Shown here piece by piece: positions 42,844 to 50,779 of a DNA stretch of 64,000 nucleotides. The stretch spans positions 56,896 to 120,895 of the forward strand of contig CAITUV010000074.1 in NCBI GenBank assembly GCA_903895725.1, in the 5' to 3' direction. Source of the stretch: an uncultured Myxococcales bacterium. Its GTDB lineage: Bacteria; Myxococcota_A; UBA9042; CAIXZC01. The notes under the pieces are model-generated. The model worked only from the letters and a program-made list of their open reading frames with translations. It was not told where the DNA came from and did no database searches. The translations under genes and the position numbers were made by a program. Positions within the stretch are counted from its first letter, which is position 1. The number at the start of each line of letters is the position of its first letter.

Positions 42844-43959
42844 CTAGCGGGTGGCCGGCTCGCCGCCGAGGAAGTGCGAGATGTAGACCTGGGCCTGCTC
42901 CGGGGTTTCCGCGTTGATGGCAGCCCTCTTCTTGCGAGCTTCCTCGATGGACATCCCACCGGCCATGAGCGACTTCATCTGATCGAGCTCAGTCTTCACC
43001 ATGCTGCCGATTCCGGCTGCCGAGCCCCAGCCGACCTGGAGCTTTCCGTTGATCAGGAACGACGGCGTCCCCCGGGCGCCTACCTTCTCCGAGGCGGCCT
43101 GGTCCGAGCGGACCTTGGCCAGCGTCTCGGCCGACTGCTGGTCCGTGCGGAACTTGGCCAGGTCGACCCCAACCTTCTCCGCATACGAGGCGACGTCCTC
43201 GGGCTCGGCATCGCGCTGGTTCGCAAACATCAGGTTGTGAAACTCCCAGAACTTGCCCTGCTGGAGCGCTGCCATCGAGGCTACCGCGATGGGCAGTGCC
43301 TTCTGGTGCATGTCGAGCGGGTTCTGCCAGAAGATCCACTGGACCTCCTCATCCGTGAACTGCGGGATGAGCTCCTCCACGCCATCCGCTGCCCGCTTGC
43401 ACACCGGGCACTGGAAGTCGGAGATGATGAACACCTGGACCAGGGCCTTGTCGCTTCCGACGGCCGGGTTTGCCCCCAGCTTCGTGGCATACCGGGTGGC
43501 CCGGGCAAGCCACGCCGTGTCCTTGGGACCGGTCCCTTCCTCGGCCGGCGGTGCCGCTACAGGCTGGACAGCCGCTTCGACGGGGGCCGTCGGTGCGGCC
43601 GGCTGGGCCGCTGCTTCCACGGGGGCGGCCTCAGGCTTCTTCTCCTCGACCGGTGCCGCAGGTGCTTCCGGCTTCTTCTCCTCGACCGCTACCGCACTGG
43701 CCTCGGGCGTGGCCGGAGCGACGGCCACCGGAGCGGCCGCTGCGAGCTTCTCGGCCACCTTGACTGCAACCGCGTCCGCCACCTTGGCGGCGACCGCATC
43801 GGCCAGCTTGTCCACGTCGGGAGTCGTCCCGGTGGCGGCAGGTTGCTGGCAGGGGGTCCTGCAGCACTGGGTCAGGCCGTAGCCAAGCCCGGCACCGACC
43901 AGCAGGGCCACTACCAGCAGAATGGGAGTCTGCATCGAACTGCTCTTGTTCTCCGCCAT
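42844..43959 (-). CDS. Membrane-anchored DsbA-like thioredoxin-fold protein
   Basis: A 371-residue protein with one N-terminal membrane anchor (P-I-L-L-V-V-A-L-L-V), a long Ala/Pro/Glu/Lys linker (about residues 45-150, with E-E-K-K-P-E-A repeats) and a C-terminal DsbA/thioredoxin-like domain with active site C-P-V-C. The domain also has G-T-P-S-F-L-I-N-G with the cis-Pro. It probably forms or isomerises disulfides outside the inner membrane, fitting for a genome with several extremely Cys-rich exported proteins. The ATG at 43959 has AGGAGGTGA before it. rpoH lies downstream in the same direction, tying envelope oxidative folding to heat-shock control (inference). Confidence 0.9.
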   Translation of the reverse strand: MAENKSSSMQTPILLVVALLVGAGLGYGLTQCCRTPCQQPAATGTTPDVDKLADAVAAKVADAVAVKVAEKLAAAAPVAVAPATPEASAVAVEEKKPEAPAAPVEEKKPEAAPVEAAAQPAAPTAPVEAAVQPVAAPPAEEGTGPKDTAWLARATRYATKLGANPAVGSDKALVQVFIISDFQCPVCKRAADGVEELIPQFTDEEVQWIFWQNPLDMHQKALPIAVASMAALQQGKFWEFHNLMFANQRDAEPEDVASYAEKVGVDLAKFRTDQQSAETLAKVRSDQAASEKVGARGTPSFLINGKLQVGWGSAAGIGSMVKTELDQMKSLMAGGMSIEEARKKRAAINAETPEQAQVYISHFLGGEPATR

Positions 43960-43994
43960 GGGTTCACCTCCTCTCATGGCTCTTCAGCCCGGCT

Positions 43995-44022
43995 AGTATA
44001 AGCGGCCGCGGGCAGATGACAA
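43995..44022 (-). promoter_or_regulatory. Sigma-70 promoter of dsbA-like/rpoH operon
   Basis: Read on the minus strand: TTGTCA, 16 bases, TATACT. The -10 box matches the consensus at five of six positions. It lies about 35 bases before the ATG at 43959. Confidence 0.55.
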
Positions 44023-44044
44023 GGGGCTTGAACAACTCCGCACC

Positions 44045-44073
44045 TTGCGTCCCGGGCAGTGGGCTGATAGAGT
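44045..44073 (+). promoter_or_regulatory. Candidate promoter of the Arn-like genes
   Basis: TTGCGT, 17 bases, TAGAGT, about 90 bases before the ATG at 44162 and divergent from the promoter at 43995-44022. Confidence 0.35.
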
Positions 44074-44161
44074 CGCGACACCGACCGGGAAGTCGCTTTC
44101 CGGGCGGACTCGAGCTCCGACTCGAAACAGGGAGTGCACCGTAGACCCCCGGGGAGGACGG

Positions 44162-44881
44162 ATGATCTCCATGGTCGTGCCCATGCTGAATGAGGAAGCG
44201 AACCTCGTTCCCCTCGTGGAGCGCGTGTCCGCTGCCATGGCCGGCCGACCGGACGGTTTTGAGCTCATCTGCGTGCTCGACGGCTGCACGGACGGCTCCA
44301 TCGCCGCCCTGTTGCGTCTTCGGGTGCAGCATCCCCAGGTAAAGGTCGTCGAGCTTCAAAGCCGGGTGGGACAGCATGCCGCCCTGGCCGAGGGGCTCAA
44401 GCTGGCTTCCGGCGACCCCGTGGTCACGCTCGATGCCGATCTCCAGAATCCGCCCGAGGAGATCCCCCGGCTCCTCGACCTCCTGGATGCCGGGTATGAC
44501 GCAGTGGGGAGCATTCGAAGGTCGAGGCAGGATTCCCTCGCGCGCAAGTCCGCTTCATTTCTCTTTCGAAGGATGCTCGCATTGGCCGGAGGGCGTCACC
44601 GGATGGCGGATCCCGGCTGCATGCTGCGCGGATGGCGCCGGGATGTCATCCGCAAGTTCGTGGAATCCGGGGAGCCGCCGCTTTACCTGCCCGTGCAAGT
44701 CAACCGGTACGCGCGGCGGTATGCCGACGTGGAGACGGCTCACGAGGCTCGCTCCGGTGGAGGCAGCCGGTATGACGCGCTGCGGCTGGCGAGGCTGCTG
44801 GGCAAGGCCCTGCTGGCAGCCCGCGCACCCCGGTTCGGCCGCACGGGAAAGGCAGTCGTTCGGGCCACGGTTGGGTTCTGA
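44162..44881 (+). CDS. arnC: ArnC-type glycosyltransferase lacking membrane domain
   Basis: A 239-residue GT2 glycosyltransferase closely matching ArnC (undecaprenyl-phosphate 4-deoxy-4-formamido-L-arabinose transferase). It has V-V-P-M-L-N-E-E-A-N-L, L-D-A-D-L-Q-N-P-P-E-E-I-P, R-Q-D-S-x-x-R-K-x-A-S, and D-P-G-C-M-L-R-G. E. coli ArnC is about 322 residues and ends with two membrane helices; here the protein stops after the catalytic domain, with only a basic tail, so it is soluble or peripheral. It is coupled to the formyltransferase gene one base downstream. GGGGAGG precedes the ATG; the longer frame upstream contains the promoter. Confidence 0.85.
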   Translation: MISMVVPMLNEEANLVPLVERVSAAMAGRPDGFELICVLDGCTDGSIAALLRLRVQHPQVKVVELQSRVGQHAALAEGLKLASGDPVVTLDADLQNPPEEIPRLLDLLDAGYDAVGSIRRSRQDSLARKSASFLFRRMLALAGGRHRMADPGCMLRGWRRDVIRKFVESGEPPLYLPVQVNRYARRYADVETAHEARSGGGSRYDALRLARLLGKALLAARAPRFGRTGKAVVRATVGF

Positions 44882-44882
44882 G

Positions 44883-45779
44883 ATGAGGACCGACGGGACG
44901 AAGGGATATCGCTGTGCGCTGTTTGGCCATGGCGTAGTCGGGGAGCTGGGCATCGGCGTGCTCCGGGAGATCGGAGTGGAGCCCGTGCTGGTGTTCGGGC
45001 ACCCGCAGTCGCAGGGGGACTGGCAGCGCGGGCTGAAGCCCGTGGCCGACCGGCTGGGCATCCCTGCTGTGGAGAACGCAGACCTCGACGACCCTGGTCT
45101 GGTGGAGCGCCTGTCCCGGCTCGACCTCGACATCCACGTGAGCCTCTATTTCCGAGAGATGATCCCGGATTCGATTCTCTCGACCGCCCGGCTGGGCGGC
45201 GTCAACCTACACGGGTCGCCGCTGCCCCGATACCGGGGGCGGGCCCCGGTCAACTGGATGGTGCTCAACGGGGAGACGGAGGGGGGGGCTGCCCTTCACG
45301 TCATGACCTCCCGTCCCGATGGAGGGCCCCTGCTCGCCATGCGGACCTTTCCCATCGGGCCCGCCGACACGGCGTTCTCCGTCCTGCTCCAGGTCGAGCG
45401 CATCGGCATGGAGATCATCCGGGATACGCTGCCGCGCTATCTGTCCGGCTCTCTGGTGCCCACGCCGCAACGAGGGCGCAGCAGCTACTTCGGCCGTCGT
45501 ACTCCCGAAGACGGGCGAATCGATTGGACCTGGCCGGCTGCGAGAATCATCAACCTGGTGCGGGCCGTGACGCGGCCTTACCCGGGGGCATTTGCCGACC
45601 TGCCTTCCGGACGGCTGTACGTCTGGTGGGCCGAAGAGCTTCCCGGACGGATTCTGCCTGCGGGAACGCTGGTTCGCGAGGGCAATCGAATCCTCGCCGG
45701 AACGGGCTCGAACGCCCTGGCTCTGGTGGATTGCACGATGGACGGAGTGCCGGCCGGCACCTTCGAGATTCAGGCCTGA
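44883..45779 (+). CDS. ArnA-type formyltransferase (stand-alone)
   Basis: A 298-residue protein of the formyltransferase (methionyl-tRNA formyltransferase/ArnA) family. It has the catalytic region N-L-H-G-S-P-L-P-R-Y-R-G-R-A-P-V-N-W and the Asp in S-R-P-D-G-G-P. The spacing and P-V-N-W are as in the N-terminal half of ArnA, which makes UDP-4-formamido-L-arabinose. The C-terminal decarboxylating dehydrogenase half of ArnA (about 340 residues) is absent, so UDP-Ara4N or another amino sugar must come from elsewhere. The ATG lies one base after the arnC stop. Its stop overlaps the end of the convergent deacetylase gene by 10 bases. Confidence 0.83.
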   Translation: MRTDGTKGYRCALFGHGVVGELGIGVLREIGVEPVLVFGHPQSQGDWQRGLKPVADRLGIPAVENADLDDPGLVERLSRLDLDIHVSLYFREMIPDSILSTARLGGVNLHGSPLPRYRGRAPVNWMVLNGETEGGAALHVMTSRPDGGPLLAMRTFPIGPADTAFSVLLQVERIGMEIIRDTLPRYLSGSLVPTPQRGRSSYFGRRTPEDGRIDWTWPAARIINLVRAVTRPYPGAFADLPSGRLYVWWAEELPGRILPAGTLVREGNRILAGTGSNALALVDCTMDGVPAGTFEIQA

Positions 45780-46663
45780 GTAGCGACCAGTCCCGGCCGA
45801 TTGAACAGGGGGGCCTGTAGCACTTCCCCCGGCTCGAGCCGGTTGGTTTCGAGGTATCGGGCCAGCAGACCGGAGATGGTCACGACCTGGATTCTCCTTC
45901 CGGCGCAGAAGTCGAGCAGCTCCTCGAGCACGTGGGGATAGAAGCGACCTTCGAGCTCGGCGTGAGCCGTGTAGACCGGCCATTCCTGTTGGTCGATGGC
46001 CTGGCAGAGTGCCACGATGTCCGCCTTGCGGGGAGGCAGGCCGCCGGGCAGCTCGTCCAGCGTGGGGAGGGTCGTGGGGACTTGCGGGGTCCTGAACCGA
46101 TACCCGTGCAGGACCGGCAGGAAGGGGTGCCGCCCCCGAGTGTCGCTTCCCCACGCCAGGCCGAGGCGGTCGAGCGCGTGGAAGCAGGCGAAACCGGCCT
46201 GCCAACCGGGAGCACCGAACCCGGCAACCCGAGTCTCCAGCACCTGCTCGATGTTGGCAATGGCGGTCGTCACCTGCCGCTCGACCTCTCCGGGCGGTGT
46301 CCTGTGATGACAGTTGTGCCAGGTCGTATGCACGAGGCCATGTCCCGCGACCTCGTCACCGGCCGACAGCATGTCCTTCAACACGGGGCCTGCATCGATG
46401 ATTCGACGGGGCCCTATTCCGAAGAGCCCGGCCAGCGTCGACGGCCCGTAGATGCGGAAGGCCGATGTCTTCACGAGCTTGGCCAGATAACCCGGCTGAA
46501 CGAGGATTCGAAGCGCTGCCCGTGCGGTACGGTCCTCGCCTCCCGGCAGGAGCAGCGTGCCGTTGAGCCTGCGTGCCCGCAGCATCCTCGACAGCACCGG
46601 AAGTCCGTGCACGGCCCCTGCAACGGTGTCGACGTCGATTCTGAGCCCGAGCGTTTTCGTCAC
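45770..46663 (-). CDS. arnD: ArnD-type polysaccharide deacetylase-fold deformylase
   Basis: A 297-residue NodB/polysaccharide-deacetylase-fold protein. It starts L-G-L-R-I-D-V-D-T, the metal-binding D-x-D-T motif of ArnD, and has G-D-E-V-A-G-H-G-L-V-H-T-T-W-H-N, G-F-G-A-P-G-W-Q, and Y-T-A-H-A-E-L-E-G near the C-terminus. ArnD removes the formyl group from undecaprenyl-phosphate-linked Ara4FN. The GTG at 46663 has GGAGG five bases before it. It is convergent with the formyltransferase gene, completing a transfer-formylation-deformylation set. Confidence 0.85.
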   Translation of the reverse strand: MTKTLGLRIDVDTVAGAVHGLPVLSRMLRARRLNGTLLLPGGEDRTARAALRILVQPGYLAKLVKTSAFRIYGPSTLAGLFGIGPRRIIDAGPVLKDMLSAGDEVAGHGLVHTTWHNCHHRTPPGEVERQVTTAIANIEQVLETRVAGFGAPGWQAGFACFHALDRLGLAWGSDTRGRHPFLPVLHGYRFRTPQVPTTLPTLDELPGGLPPRKADIVALCQAIDQQEWPVYTAHAELEGRFYPHVLEELLDFCAGRRIQVVTISGLLARYLETNRLEPGEVLQAPLFNRPGLVATQA

Positions 46664-46745
46664 GAAGACCTCCGGTCCGGCCCCCGATGGTATCAGGTGC
46701 CGAAAAGAGGTTCAATCCTGCGGAAGGCACGGCCAGGCGGGACCG

Positions 46746-47630
46746 TCACTTGCGCAGGGGGGCAGGCAGCACCCGCCCCAGCCACTTCTCCATGATGGCG
46801 ACGAGCTGTTGCGGGTATTCAACTGCGCAGTAGTGGCTGGCGTCCTCGATGATGTGAAGCTCGGCGTCGGGAATCCGGCGGGCCATCTCATTGGAGAAGA
46901 CCTTGGGAGTGAAGAAGTCTCGACCACCCCCCAGGATCAGGGTCGGGACCTTGACCTGCTCCAGGATGTCCTCGGCCGAGTGACTGATGAGCGAGGCGGT
47001 GCAGTCCCGGTAGGCGGCAAAATCGAGCTCGATGTACCGCTGCACAAGGTCGAGGAAGACCTCCTCATCGAGTTGCTGCGAGACGAGCCCCACCTTCTTG
47101 AACACCTTGAGGGGTCTCGTGTTCGACATGACCTTTCGGGCCACCGGCCTCAGGCAGCCCGCCGCAGTTGCCAGGAAGTTCATCACCGGCATGGCGGCAG
47201 GCTTGAGCACGGCCGGTGCCTTGTCCAGCGGGGTCCCGTAGGCCCCGTTGGCCAGGATGAGCCCCCGCACGCGGTCCGGAATGCGACGGTAGACCTCGAA
47301 GCAGACCTGCACACCCATGCTCCAGCCCATGACAAAGGCATGATCGACCCGGAAGTAGTCGAGCACCGCCACGGCATCCCGGGCATGGGCCTCCATGGAG
47401 AAGTCGCCCGTGGGCGGGCGCTCCGAGTCGTACATGCCCCGATAGTCGAAGCTGAGGAAGCGGAGCCGGTCCTGGAAGCGCTCGATGATGAACTTCCAGG
47501 TGACCAGGTTTCCGCCCAGCCCGTTGATGAGCAGCAGCACCGGCCCGTCCCGCAAGCCGATGTCCCACACGGCAAGGCGGGTTCCGTCGAACGAGCGGAT
47601 GTGACGGGGAGGTGGAAGGGTCGATGACAT
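46746..47630 (-). CDS. Alpha/beta hydrolase
   Basis: A 294-residue alpha/beta-hydrolase-fold protein with the oxyanion segment L-I-N-G-L-G-G-N, nucleophile elbow G-W-S-M-G-V-Q, acid in G-G-G-R-D-F-F and the C-terminal catalytic His in D-A-S-H-Y-C. The ATG at 47630 has GAGGTG six bases before it. It starts 100 bases after the etfA stop on the same strand and is 82 bases from arnD. Substrate unknown; esterase, lipase and epoxide/haloalkane-type hydrolases all share these motifs. Confidence 0.88.
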   Translation of the reverse strand: MSSTLPPPRHIRSFDGTRLAVWDIGLRDGPVLLLINGLGGNLVTWKFIIERFQDRLRFLSFDYRGMYDSERPPTGDFSMEAHARDAVAVLDYFRVDHAFVMGWSMGVQVCFEVYRRIPDRVRGLILANGAYGTPLDKAPAVLKPAAMPVMNFLATAAGCLRPVARKVMSNTRPLKVFKKVGLVSQQLDEEVFLDLVQRYIELDFAAYRDCTASLISHSAEDILEQVKVPTLILGGGRDFFTPKVFSNEMARRIPDAELHIIEDASHYCAVEYPQQLVAIMEKWLGRVLPAPLRK

Positions 47631-47730
47631 TCTGTGCACCTCGACATCCAGAGAAGTCCACGTGGAAGAGGGTTGCCCGCGTGGTCCAGCCCGGCCCGGC
47701 AACACAAGGGGGGCGGGGCTTGGGGAAGCT

Positions 47731-48705
47731 CTACCCCTTGCGGACCTTGAGCCTTGCGGTCAGCTCGGGCAGCACCTTGAACAGGTCGCCGACGAGACCG
47801 TAGTCGGCCACCGTGAAGATCGGGGCTTCCTCGTCCTTGTTGACGGCCACGATGACCTTGGCGTTCTTCATGCCGGCCAGGTGCTGGATGGCACCGGAGA
47901 TGCCGGCCCCGATGTACAGGTCGGGAGCCACGATCTTGCCGGTCTGGCCGATCTGGTAGTCGTTCTCGATGAATTCGGCGTCGACGGCGGCCCGCGTGGC
48001 ACCGACCGCGGCACCGAGTGCGTCGGCCAGGTCGTACACGATCTTGAAGTTGTCCTTGGACTTCAGGCCGCGACCACCGGCGATGACGACGCGGGCCTCG
48101 GTCAGGGCGGGGCGGGCCGACACGGTGGGGCGGAAGTCCAGCAGACGCTGCTTGAGGGCCGCTGCCGATACGGTGGTGGCAACCGCCTCGACCGGGGACG
48201 GGCCGCCAGCGGGGGCCGCCGAATCGAACTCGGCGGTCCGGACGGTGACCACGTGGACCGGCGTCGTGATTTCCACTTCGCCCAGCACGTTGCCTGCCCA
48301 CATCGGCCGCACGTATGTGACGCCGGCGCCGTTCCCGAGGCCGACGACCTCCGAAGCCATGCCGGCAGCCAGCTTCACGGCCACACGCGGCATGCAGTCC
48401 TTGCCGAACGAGCTGGCGCACGCGGCCACCACCGTGGCGCCGGCCTTGCGAGCAACCTCGGCCACGGCCTGGGCATAGCCCTGAGCCGTGTACTTGGCCA
48501 ACTCGGCCGAGTCGATGACGTACACCTTGCCGGCACCGTAACCGGTGACGGCCTGGGCAACGGCGCCCACGCCCTGTCCTATGACCGCCAAATCGAACGA
48601 GCCGCCGCTCTTGGCCGCCAGCTGGCGGGCAAACGTGATGACCCCGAGAGTTCCCTTGCGAAGCTGTCCGCCCGCATGATCTGCGATGACCAGGATCTTG
48701 CTCAT
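47731..48705 (-). CDS. etfA: Electron transfer flavoprotein, alpha subunit
   Basis: A 324-residue EtfA. The C-terminal FAD-binding signature is clear: V-I-A-G-G-R-G-L, I-G-Q-T-G-K-I-V-A-P, Y-I-G-A-G-I-S-G-A-I-Q-H and N-K-D-E-E-A-P-I-F. EtfAB passes electrons from acyl-CoA and related dehydrogenases to ETF:quinone oxidoreductase. AGGAGGGG stands before the ATG, ten bases after the etfB stop. Confidence 0.96.
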   Translation of the reverse strand: MSKILVIADHAGGQLRKGTLGVITFARQLAAKSGGSFDLAVIGQGVGAVAQAVTGYGAGKVYVIDSAELAKYTAQGYAQAVAEVARKAGATVVAACASSFGKDCMPRVAVKLAAGMASEVVGLGNGAGVTYVRPMWAGNVLGEVEITTPVHVVTVRTAEFDSAAPAGGPSPVEAVATTVSAAALKQRLLDFRPTVSARPALTEARVVIAGGRGLKSKDNFKIVYDLADALGAAVGATRAAVDAEFIENDYQIGQTGKIVAPDLYIGAGISGAIQHLAGMKNAKVIVAVNKDEEAPIFTVADYGLVGDLFKVLPELTARLKVRKG

Positions 48706-48715
48706 GTCGCCCCTC

Positions 48716-49504
48716 CTAGAGCACCTTGGCTTCGTTGGTTAGTTTGTCCAGAAGCTGGTCCACGTCGGCCACCTTGATGCCGGCCTTGCGCTCCGGCGGG
48801 TTGGCGTACCGGACGGTCTTGACCTTGAGGGTCGGCGCGACGCCGTAATCCGCAAAGGTCTTCTCTTCCAGCGGCTTTCGCTTGGCCTTCATGATGTTGG
48901 GCAGCGTGGGCAGCCGCGGCTCATTGAGGCGCAGGTCGGCCGACACGACGGCCGGCAGATCGACCTCGACGATCTCGGCCCCGCCGTCCACCTCGCGCAT
49001 GGCCACTGCTTTGCCATTGGCAATCTTGAGGCCGGGAGTCTGCGACGTCATGCCCGCAGAGCCCTCGGGATGGGACACGAAGCAGGCCTGGCCCCAGCCG
49101 AGGTACTCGGCCACGAGCTGAGCCACCTGGTTCGAGTCGCCGTCCACCGCCTGCTTCCCGAAGATGACCAGGTCGGGCTTCTCCGCCTCAATCACCTTCA
49201 CGAACACGCGGGCGACGAGGTCGGAATCGAGCTCATCGTCCTTGCCTGCGACGCGGATCGCCCGATCGGCTCCCATGGCCAATGCCCGGCGAAGCTCGGT
49301 GGCGGCATCGTCCGTTCCGATGGACACGGCCACGATCTCTCCCCCCTGCGAGTCCCGGAGTCGGATGGCCTCCTCCACGGCATTTTCGCAGAACGGATTG
49401 AGCTTGAACTCCAGCCCCTCGGACTGGATGCCGCTCAAGTCGCTCTTCAGCCGAATCCGGGCATCCGGATCCGTCACCCTCTTGGCGCTCACCAGGATTT
49501 TCAC
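48716..49504 (-). CDS. etfB: Electron transfer flavoprotein, beta subunit
   Basis: A 262-residue EtfB starting K-I-L-V-S-A-K-R-V-T-D, with the AMP/adenine-binding core (G-K-Q-A-V-D-G-D-S-N-Q-V-A-Q-L) and the C-terminal recognition loop region L-N-E-P-R-L-P-T-L-P-N-I-M. The GTG at 49504 is preferred over the ATG at 49519 because AAGGAGG lies five bases before it and the family N-terminus starts there. It heads the etfB-etfA operon with a clear promoter. Confidence 0.95.
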   Translation of the reverse strand: MKILVSAKRVTDPDARIRLKSDLSGIQSEGLEFKLNPFCENAVEEAIRLRDSQGGEIVAVSIGTDDAATELRRALAMGADRAIRVAGKDDELDSDLVARVFVKVIEAEKPDLVIFGKQAVDGDSNQVAQLVAEYLGWGQACFVSHPEGSAGMTSQTPGLKIANGKAVAMREVDGGAEIVEVDLPAVVSADLRLNEPRLPTLPNIMKAKRKPLEEKTFADYGVAPTLKVKTVRYANPPERKAGIKVADVDQLLDKLTNEAKVL

Positions 49505-49577
49505 GGCCTCCTCCTTCATCCCGTCAGTGTTGCGTTTCCTCACCGAATCCCCGCCGGCAAACGACCGGCATGGGCGC

Positions 49578-49607
49578 AAAGTAACAAGACCATCCGGGGC
49601 TTGTCAA
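49578..49607 (-). promoter_or_regulatory. Sigma-70 promoter of etfBA
   Basis: Read on the minus strand: TTGACA (perfect), 18 bases, TACTTT, about 70 bases before the etfB GTG. Confidence 0.52.
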
Positions 49608-49692
49608 ACCATTTCCAACGCACCGCGTCCTGACTTGGCCGCGGTGCGCAACGAGGGCGTGCAGCGTTGCCGATGTACCCCGGGTTTGGCGC

Positions 49693-50688
49693 TCAGTCCA
49701 CGAAGTCGATCTGCGGAGCGGCAAAGTGCAGCGTGACCGGCCAGGCATTGTGGCCGTCCACGATCTCGGGCGGCGTGGGGCAATCCTTGAGCAGGTCGTA
49801 CAGGGTCGGCATCGGAACCATGCCGCCGACGTTCACCACCACGGTCTTGGCAATCTCCTCCGGGAGCCAGCCGTGGATCGTTCCTTCCTGGAGGTCGCCC
49901 CCAGGTGGCCACGAAGCGACGCCGGCCGACACCGTTGCGTCCGACAGGCCGAGGACGACATCGGCGAACTGGAGAGCAAAGTCCGCCTTTCCCGTCACAA
50001 AGCAAGGGGCCGCCAGCCCTCCCTCGCATCCGCCTGATGCCGCGATGGTCACGTTCTCGAACACTGCAGGCGTCACGGCCGGATCGAACTTGCAGGACAT
50101 CGGGGGAAGATCTTCGACCGGCTTGGCCTCGAAGTTGCAGAGAGCCTGCCCGAGCTCGAGCGTCAGCGGCTCCTTCAGGGCGAACGGGGTGAAGCTCCCC
50201 ACGAGGTTGAGCTCGCCGTCCATGACGATGGAGTTGGCCAGCATCGTGTTGATCTCGTCGAGCAGCGGCAGGCACGAGTCCCCCATCGGCAGGCAGAAGG
50301 CCGGCTCGGACAGGGTCAGCTCGTTGACGCGAAACGCCGCACCCTCCAGGGGTGGAAGGTCGAGCTCGACGTCGGGCGGAACGTCCGGAGCCACGTCCGG
50401 CTCCACGTCGGGAGAACCCGGCAGGTCCGGCTGGACGTCGATGTCCCCGACGGGGACGGAATCCGGGGCGGCGGTGGCGTCCCCGGCATCCTCCGATGCG
50501 TCGGCCGTGACGTCCCCGGCATCCGCCGTGACGTCGTCCTCAAACAGGTCGCAGGGGCCCAGTCGGCAGCCGGAGCGAACCTCCTGGCGGCCTCGAGCGT
50601 CCGAATCATCCACGTCCACCGGATCGCGACCGGAGCCGGAACAGGCGGCAAGAAGAAGGACCAGAAGAGACGAAGCGATGCGAAGCAT
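49693..50688 (-). CDS. Lipoprotein with Asp/Pro-rich linker, unknown function
   Basis: A 331-residue predicted lipoprotein (lipobox L-A-A-C, residues 13-16 from the ATG at 50688). An acidic, Asp/Val/Pro-rich linker (P-D-V-E-P-D-V-A-P-D-V-P) spans about residues 50-115. A C-terminal domain of about 210 residues with alternating beta pattern and paired Cys follows. This linker style is common in myxobacterial surface lipoproteins. GGAGG precedes the ATG at 50688, and a promoter is visible. No family recognised. It lies alone between etfBA and queA. Confidence 0.8.
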   Translation of the reverse strand: MLRIASSLLVLLLAACSGSGRDPVDVDDSDARGRQEVRSGCRLGPCDLFEDDVTADAGDVTADASEDAGDATAAPDSVPVGDIDVQPDLPGSPDVEPDVAPDVPPDVELDLPPLEGAAFRVNELTLSEPAFCLPMGDSCLPLLDEINTMLANSIVMDGELNLVGSFTPFALKEPLTLELGQALCNFEAKPVEDLPPMSCKFDPAVTPAVFENVTIAASGGCEGGLAAPCFVTGKADFALQFADVVLGLSDATVSAGVASWPPGGDLQEGTIHGWLPEEIAKTVVVNVGGMVPMPTLYDLLKDCPTPPEIVDGHNAWPVTLHFAAPQIDFVD

Positions 50689-50725
50689 GGCGACCTCCAA
50701 CTGAGAAGGGGAGCACCCAGCGGCG

Positions 50726-50753
50726 ATCCTAGGGAGGATCGGGGAGGGATCAA
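50726..50753 (-). promoter_or_regulatory. Candidate promoter of the lipoprotein gene
   Basis: Read on the minus strand: TTGATC, 16 bases, TAGGAT, about 35 bases before the ATG at 50688. It sits just after the queA stop in the same direction. Confidence 0.42.
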
Positions 50754-50779
50754 ATATTCGGGCAGGTGGGGGGATCTCG

